Below are positions 44,245-64,000 of a stretch of DNA of 64,000 nucleotides, one piece after another. The stretch comes from Acanthosepion lycidas. Its lineage: Eukaryota; Mollusca; Cephalopoda; Sepiida; Sepiidae. The stretch's first letter is position 1; the number at the start of each line of letters is the position of its first letter. The stretch is from assembly GCA_963932145.1 (NCBI GenBank), contig OZ010581.1, positions 85,191,468 through 85,255,467 on the forward strand. The letters are read 5' to 3'. The notes under the pieces were generated by a model, which saw nothing but the letters and a program-made list of their open reading frames with translations, was not told the DNA's origin and did no database searches. A program made the translations under genes and the position numbers.

Positions 44245-46465
44245 ATAAAAGCAGATGATCTCCAAAAATAAATACAAAATTACAAATAAAACAAAAAGCA
44301 CAATAAATTTATAATATTTTATTTATTTTTTTACACAGAATTAATGCCCACAAAAATATATTTGTCTATGTATATTTGTGTTATATACACATCAATGTGC
44401 ATGTCTATACAAGTGCTGAAGAGTTCTTTTGCTAAACAGGAAAACCTGTCAGGATTTGGGTTGGGCAAAAAACTTTTCAGCAGCTCCCTTGTATAAATTG
44501 AGGTGTGCACAAATGTTTTTGGTCTTAAAATATTTTGAGGTCCTACACTGATTAAATCAATTCATTGATATCTTCAAATGCTACATTAATTTATTGATGA
44601 CTCTCCAAATGATGTGTATGTGTGTAATGAATGATGTACTTAGCAACTGAATTTTTGTCAAAAGTGTCACTTAGGCTCTTGGTGGTTGTTTACCCTCCAC
44701 TCCCAAACAATCTTAAACAGCAATTATAAAAATCACAAATAAAATAAATTTGTTTAGATCATACAAATCATCTTAGATAAATATGAATTATTGTTCAAAA
44801 ATAGGAGATGAATAACCTGTGATGCTTTTTCAGTCTGTTTCTCTTAGTGTTTGTTTTGTGCCAAATCAATGCTGATTGACATCTTCATCAGAAAATTATA
44901 TTTTTTTAAAGACTTTCTTTTAGTAAGGGTTTTTGTCTAGATACTTATTTCAGAGTTTAATATTAGAAGCACAAAATTCTACTACTGCTAGCTTATAAAA
45001 TGCATGAAAGAAGCATATTGAATAAAATATAGAAACAAAAAATTACTTTGGTCAAATCTTTCAATTATGTCAATATTTCTAAAAATAGAGGATATAGATG
45101 GTCAAAGCAGAAACTTGAAAAAGTAGTTGTCAGATCAATGTAGGCACTTCAACAGTTAAAAACACACACATATTCATACTGATTATTGTAAAACTCATTT
45201 TCAGTGTACAAATTTAAAAACTAAACTTACACTTGAGTTCAGATAAGGACAAATTGGAATAGCACAAAGCATTACTTGTATATCTTACATAGTTATGTCT
45301 TCATCTCATTACAATATTTGTAACAAATGTTGTAATCTTTAAAAGTTTGTACAATTCACTCAGATTAAAACTTCAGATTAACTATTCTATGATTAAGAAT
45401 TTCATTAACTTGGAAACTAATCTGTTTTATATGCATTTTATAACCTGTCTTGCATAATGAACTTGACTTTAAATTTAGAGGGTATAGATAAATGAAAAGA
45501 CAAATTGTTAAAGTTTTGATTTTTTGTTGCTTTAGCTCCAAAATGAAAATTAAATAATTTGAGGTAGATTTTTTTTTTAAATTCTAAAATTGGAAGATTT
45601 CTGCACAAAATAAGAAAAGACATTTTAAAATTGATATGAAAAATTTAAAATTGATATGAAATAACCCTTAATACTTAAATCTCCAAGTAATCAATGAAAA
45701 AAAAAAAAAAAAAAAAAAAAGGTCGGCCTTAATTTCAGATAGCAACTGTATTAAAAAGGGTTGAAATAACATTCATACTGTGAATTTGCTAGGTGTCTAT
45801 TTCATTGGATCATCTCTGGTTAAAATACTGAGTTTTTATCATCCACAAATTACAATAATCTAAATGAACACCATAAAAAAAGAACATTTATTTCTGAATC
45901 ATCACCTAGATATGTAAGATATATATTAGTATCAGAAATACCTGATTTGGTATCCATGTGCACATTTAACCTATTAAGGTATATTAGATTGAGCTGTACT
46001 GAAGGCAACCAGTCTGGATCAATCATATAAAAACATTGGATTTATGGCAAACATTTACTCCAATTTGTTACTATAATCAATTTCTAAAAAGCAGCTTATC
46101 CTTCACCATTATAATCAAATCCTTTGTATGGGCAATCTAACAGATTTCAGTTCTTTCTTTCTATCTGTTATTTCTCGTTTAGTAACAAGCCCACTGGCGA
46201 TGAGACAAAAACAACAGAGACAAGTGAAGGATATTACTGGAAGTTCCTAGCTGTTACTTTATAAAGAGGTGGTCATCAGGTGATAACAGTTTTTGAATAA
46301 ACTGTGAGCAGGTGTAGAGTCAGTGTCCTCTGATGGTGACCAGTTCTTTTCAGATGCAGCAATGCTTTCTCCAGGTTGGGGAAAAAAGGAGCCTTAAACA
46401 AATGCTTGCTCAAATCATACTTAACAGCATACCACAACTGTCTGATTATTCAACTCGGGACAAAA
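44245..46465. other. AT-rich DNA, no gene seen
   Basis: No coding pattern. A 27-base A run lies at about 45,694-45,720 next to a 19 bp tandem duplication (TTTAAAATTGATATGAAA) at 45,624-45,660. Confidence 0.5.
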
Positions 46466-46469
46466 ACAT

Positions 46470-48960
46470 ACAGAAGAATTTTAATCTTGGTACCTGGAAT
46501 ATAAGAACACTTCAGGACAACTGAATACAGATCATCACTAGTGCACTTCATATATGGATCTGCTCTTTATCAAATTTATCTCCTTGGCACAAGAAAACCA
46601 TCAATCTGGTGTTGGTTATACCATAAAAATCAACATTGCCATTTATGTATCCTTCCCAAAAGTAATCTGAAGTGAATTTTGACTCTTTGCAAACAACACT
46701 TCTGTCATTTCAGTAAGTTGTTACACTCCCACTTTGCATACCCTCAAGCTAGAAATTGAAGCTTTCTATGACTAGCTCTGTTCTGTAATTTCAATAGAAT
46801 CTAATTCAAGCAAATTTGTCATCATGGGGGGGAGGGGGGAAGATTTCAACGTTTGTGTGTGAAATAGCCATCAGACATGGCCTGGCATCCTCAGATCTAA
46901 TGGAGTAAGATCAATTGACTAAGGTTACTTTCCTATTGCAATGAATTCAATCTTAGCATTATTAATACCTTTTACCAACAATCTAAACACCAGAAAATAA
47001 TGCAGATATACCCTAGATCCAAGGATTGGCACATAATTGACTATATTATCAGCTGTAGATGCTATTTGAGGGACTTTCACATCACATGCTCTTTTCATTC
47101 TTGTTATCTTTTGGATCATGCACTATATGTAGTAACATATATCCATCCCCTGTTCCAAGTAATATATTGCTGTTCTTAAAAGATTAGCACTTTCTAGACT
47201 GTTAAAGTCTCTGTGAACACTGAAACCCCCAAAAAGTCTTTCAGAGACATAACCTATACAGCACCAGTTGAAGTCATACAACTGCTTAGGAGAAAACACC
47301 AGAACTGGTTTCATGAAAACAGCTCAAAAGGTTTAATCTCTTATTGGAAAAAAAAAATCTGAAAAGAATTTATAAAGAATGCAAGTTCAATCCTCTCTGA
47401 GAAAAATGAAAAACTTGGTGGGCAGCAGAATTAAGAGGTTACTGTTAGAGAGGCTTTATAGGAGGGTCTAAAGATAGTGTTTGGAGCTGAGAAACATAGA
47501 TCATCTCCAGTATTATTCTAAAATTGTAGAAGACTGAACACAGAAAAGGGCATTCTCTCATACTGGAAACTGTACCTTGAAAGAGCCCTAAGCACTGAAT
47601 TTATTTCCATAGATGATATTATATCACCTATCCTTCAGAGAATAGACATGTTACAACTGTTTTCTTTCAAAGCTACTGGTAAGGATGGCATCCCATTTAT
47701 TATTGTCAAACAGGGGTCAAAAGTTGGTTTACAGGCTTCTTGAGCTTGTCATCTGGAATGTCAATGATGTACTTCTGGGTCACATCCATCACCCATCTGT
47801 TCAAGAACAAGGATAAAAAAAAAAGTTGACAACTCTTGTGGTATTGCCATTTTCTGTATGACTGGAAAGGTCCTTTTTCATGTCATCCTCAACTAAATCA
47901 TGTACAAACTTGCTGGCCAAAACTATCCAGAAAATCAATGTGGCCCTTCTTCTGGCCATGGCAAACAAAAATAATGTTAATTTTCCATCTATCAGGTTAC
48001 CAATAAAGTACAAGAAAGGGATCAGGTGTTATACATGGTCTTTGTTGATCTGACCAAGTTTTTTGACACTGTTAGTTGCAATGCCCATATGGATAGGGTT
48101 AAAAAATCTTGGTATACCTGACAAAATACTGAATGTTATCTAACTTCATGAGGGTATGAAAGCATCTATTATGCTAGTGGTGAATGTTCTGTTTTATTTG
48201 TTGTCACAAATAGTACAAAACAAAACTATGTTATGACTTCCATATTCTTTGCCTTATACATTTCTATAATGCTTCACTACATATTTGATGATGCAGATAC
48301 TAGTATAAGACTGGAATTCTGTACCTCAGTTCTGTTCTTTAAATATTAATTATGTAGTTTTATCAATGAGCTACTCATTGCCGATGATGTGGCACTTGTT
48401 TCAAATTCAATTTAAGAAGCACAGGAGATCACCGACTGGTTTTCATTTGCCATTAAAACATTTGGATTGACAATCAGCATTAAGACCAAACCAACACCCT
48501 AAAAAGTTAAAAATGTTAAGCAGCTCTGATTTCCAACTACACCTATCAAAGTGGATGAAAAAGAACTCAAATATGTAAAATACTTTAGATAACTTGGTAG
48601 CAAAGTGAACAACTCTGCTTCACTTGAAGAGATTGGCAATCACATTTCCAATGCAACTGATGCTAATGATAAACTCCATTACTGTTTGTAGAATGTTAAG
48701 AGGAATTTCCCTGAAAAAATCAGCATCTACCATGGTCTGGTATAACATTTCTTGATGGTTCAGAAGCATAGACTTATCACATCCATATTAAAACACTCAT
48801 GTATTTCTTTGGCTACAATGGTACAAATTAATCTTTCTTGACGCAATCCCCATCCCAAGTGGGGAATGGTCATGTAAGCATGAGTGATCACTGAACACCA
48901 AAACACCTTGTGTATGTCCAGTTTCAAAATGGCTCACATGATAGACCTTTATTTTGTTTC
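46470..48960 (+). pseudogene. APE-type LINE relic with RT, downstream of ALAD
   Basis: It starts with the endonuclease motif NFNLGTWNIRTLQDN (46,475-46,522). The GDFN-type region is at 46,836-46,850 (GGEDFNVCV) and a piece reading DPRIGT at 47,020. RT pieces: KATGKDGIP-like sequence at 47,680, LFKNKDKK (47,800), then VDLTKFFDTVS-like sequence (48,040-48,070). At 48,375 it reads LIADDVALVSNSI with the ADD catalytic pair kept, then FGLTISIKTKPTP, LKYVKYF and LGSKVNNSASLEEIGNHISN (48,595-48,655). Stops and frameshifts throughout. The family is the common animal LINE with LGTWNVRTL and FADDCALL motifs; I do not assign a clade. Confidence 0.7.
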
Positions 48961-48964
48961 AATA

Positions 48965-50655
48965 ACAACCCCAAATACAATCTGAAGCCTCTCAATATCT
49001 TACTTTCTTCTTTTGAGAACCTAACTGAATTGCACTGAATAGAGGAACACATGTCATAAGAGGATCAGTAACTTTTAGGAATTGCATCTTAATAATTTTC
49101 AGGAGTTAAGATCAAATACCAACACTGGTTCAAACCATTCAGCATATAGTTCTAAAAAAATTCAGCCACTTGATATCAGCCAGTTAGCAGTCTAAAAGTC
49201 ATCTTATGCAAAAAACACAAAGGATGAACTTGGAGCTGTTGATCAAATATCAAAAACGGGAGAGTCCATTTTTTTTTATATAGATAGAAAAATTATCTAA
49301 AAAGATTTAATAAAACCAAAACCATTCCTAAGAAGCTTAGTTGAACTAAAATAAGAATTTTGAAGACATTACTTGTTTGAAACTGACACTTACTCATAAT
49401 TTGCTTAAAATTATTGAGATATGAAAAACTGAAGCAGGAACTTTATCTAAATCTGTTTTAAGTCATCAGTAGTAAATATTTGTCTGAACCCAAAACCAAC
49501 CTTAATAATTATTTAGATTAATGAATCAATGTCTCAACCTTGTTTGTATACCAAGTTATATAAATTGGATGATCTATGATTTTATTCATATTAAATACAT
49601 AAATGTTAATATGGATTTGAACAGTCATGATTTCTGAGCTTATGGAACTATTAGTAAATATCATAATTTAACATTTGATTGCAAACAAGATCTTGAATGA
49701 TTTTGAATTGGGGGACTTGTTTTAGAATTATGGAAGTAGTGTATTAAAAAAGAAAAAAAAGTGGTGAAGAGAAATTTTTTTTAATTAAAAAGTAAACTTA
49801 AAAAAATTCTTTATCTTAAAACTCAAAACTTGATGGTTATTTCATAGTATATTTTTGAAATTACAGGAACTATATACCAGTCAGAAAACCTGACAAATAT
49901 TTTTAGTAGTTTTTCTATATAAAGATTGAAATCACTGAAATTATGCAAAATGCATCTTTATTGATTAATGATAGAAGTTCCTATAAATAAAATAACAGTT
50001 ATATATATTTTTAACATTTTCTTTCATAAATATTGATAAAAAAATAAATTAGTGCTTTCTGATAAAGTCCAAGCAATGAAGTGAAAAAAGAAATAGATTA
50101 AGATTTCAAAATACTGGTGGTAGTGGGGGAGTGAATTAGAGATATATTATCATCCCCATAAAGGAGCAAAGAAAAGTGCTTGGCATGACCCACTCCCTAA
50201 AATTTGGCCCATTTTTTTTTTTTTTTTTATAGAACAAACTTGGTCAGGCTGAGACTTTTTCAGCACTGTGTGCATGTATATTTTTAAGTAATAATAAAAA
50301 CCAAAAAAAAAAAAACAACACTGATGTGGGAGTATCAGTCATTTTGACTGATACTTATTATTTAACCCTAAATAATAAAATAAAACATGAGTGAAGAGAG
50401 TTGCATCAACTTTCAATTTGGAACTCAAAGTAATGACAAACATGTTGACAATGAATGTATATGTGAAGGGGAAAACCAATTTTGTATAAAGAAAAAGAAA
50501 CAAAAATGGATTCTGACCTTTTCTCTGAATGCTGTCTAAACTATCATGGTATCAATGGATCATTTCTAAATAATTTGAAGGATGGAATCTGTATGTGTGT
50601 GTGACTGCCTTAAATTTGTTTTTAATGTTAAAAAATTCAGACTTAATGAAATTAA
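48965..50655. other. AT-rich DNA downstream of ALAD, no gene seen
   Basis: No coding pattern. It should contain the ALAD 3' UTR on the minus strand immediately below 50,660. Confidence 0.5.
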
Positions 50656-50659
50656 AGTA

Positions 50660-63526
<12,867 letters not shown>

Positions 63527-64000
63527 CTGTAAAATACAAAGGTTAAATAAATGTAATAACATAGACAAGTAAAAAGTGAGTAGGCAAAATATATGGTGCA
63601 AATCAATTTCATGGTAATACAATCAGAATTACTTTTAGTAAATCTTTATTTTCTTAAAAACATTGTGACCATAAAACCATTTAAATTGTATATAAATGCT
63701 GATTCAATTTTCATTAATCATAAAATAATAAATAAAACAAAGGATTCAAAAATATTTTGATGCAATTATCTTTGTCAGTTTAATATTGTTTGAAATTTGT
63801 TAGTTATTTTACACACACGCACATACAAGAAAAAATACCTGCAAACAATGTTTGATACATCCACATTTTTAAAAATATACAGGAACTCATAAAACGGTCT
63901 ATTCATAACACTGAGGACTGAATTTAGCTTTATTCATAAGAACACAAAAACACGATAAAAAATAAAACAAATAAAAGATTAAATTTTTGGTTCAGAAAAG
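63527..64000 (-). other. ALAD upstream intron (part)
   Basis: AT-rich with no exon up to the window edge. The preceding exon with the zinc-binding cysteines must lie further right. Confidence 0.55.

Overview
This is a window of animal nuclear genome, not prokaryotic. The only recognisable host gene is split by introns with GT-AG splice sites, the composition is mostly AT-rich with long A/T runs and microsatellites, and almost everything else is transposable-element debris. The element mix (non-LTR retrotransposons of several kinds, Penelope-like GIY-YIG elements, mariner, Tc1, hAT-like and THAP/P-like relics, LTR elements including one with an env-like gene) fits an invertebrate bilaterian. 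A lophotrochozoan such as a cephalopod is my guess, but the sequence does not prove it.

Host gene: the right end (50,660-63,526, minus strand) carries the last six coding exons of ALAD (porphobilinogen synthase, second step of heme synthesis). They encode the equivalent of human residues 133 to the C terminus without any gap, with the active-site lysines 199 and 252 and the accompanying Arg, Ser and Tyr residues present. The first half of the gene, including the zinc cysteines, lies beyond position 64,000. One intron of 9.1 kb holds a mariner, a Tc1-like element with double-site ends, two LINE pieces and a second Tc1-type relic.

Left end, 1-12.7 kb (less AT-rich): nested retroelements. A plus-strand L1/Tx1-like LINE ORF2 (1-507, 3,967-4,027, 5,084-5,330) is interrupted first by a minus-strand Ty3/Gypsy-type LTR retrotransposon (508-3,966) and then by a roughly 1 kb solo LTR (4,028-5,083). 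A second LINE copy (5.9-8.27 kb: T-rich leader, ORF1, linker) is cut off by another copy of the same LTR (8,279-9,175). That LTR is the 3' LTR of a minus-strand element with an env-like gene and a gag capsid piece but no pol between them. Next to it lie four zinc-knuckle motifs and an integrase C terminus from related elements.

12.7-18 kb: AT-rich DNA with a (TA)n microsatellite, a 420 bp dispersed repeat (inverted partner at 19.6 kb) and a degraded hAT-like transposase.

18-31.8 kb: a cluster of five copies of one L1/Tx1-like LINE family in + / - / - / + / + order, all internally deleted or mutated. The four intact 3' ends share one short tail motif.

31.8-50.6 kb: AT-rich with relics of a THAP-domain P-element-like transposase, a perfect hairpin, a 182 bp inverted duplication around a Penelope-like element, an LTR-like promoter block, an RTE-like LINE interrupted by a GIY-YIG fragment plus tRNA-like SINE, and another APE-type LINE just downstream of ALAD.

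No gene cluster, operon-like system or CRISPR array is present. The notable content is the layering of mobile elements and the ALAD locus.
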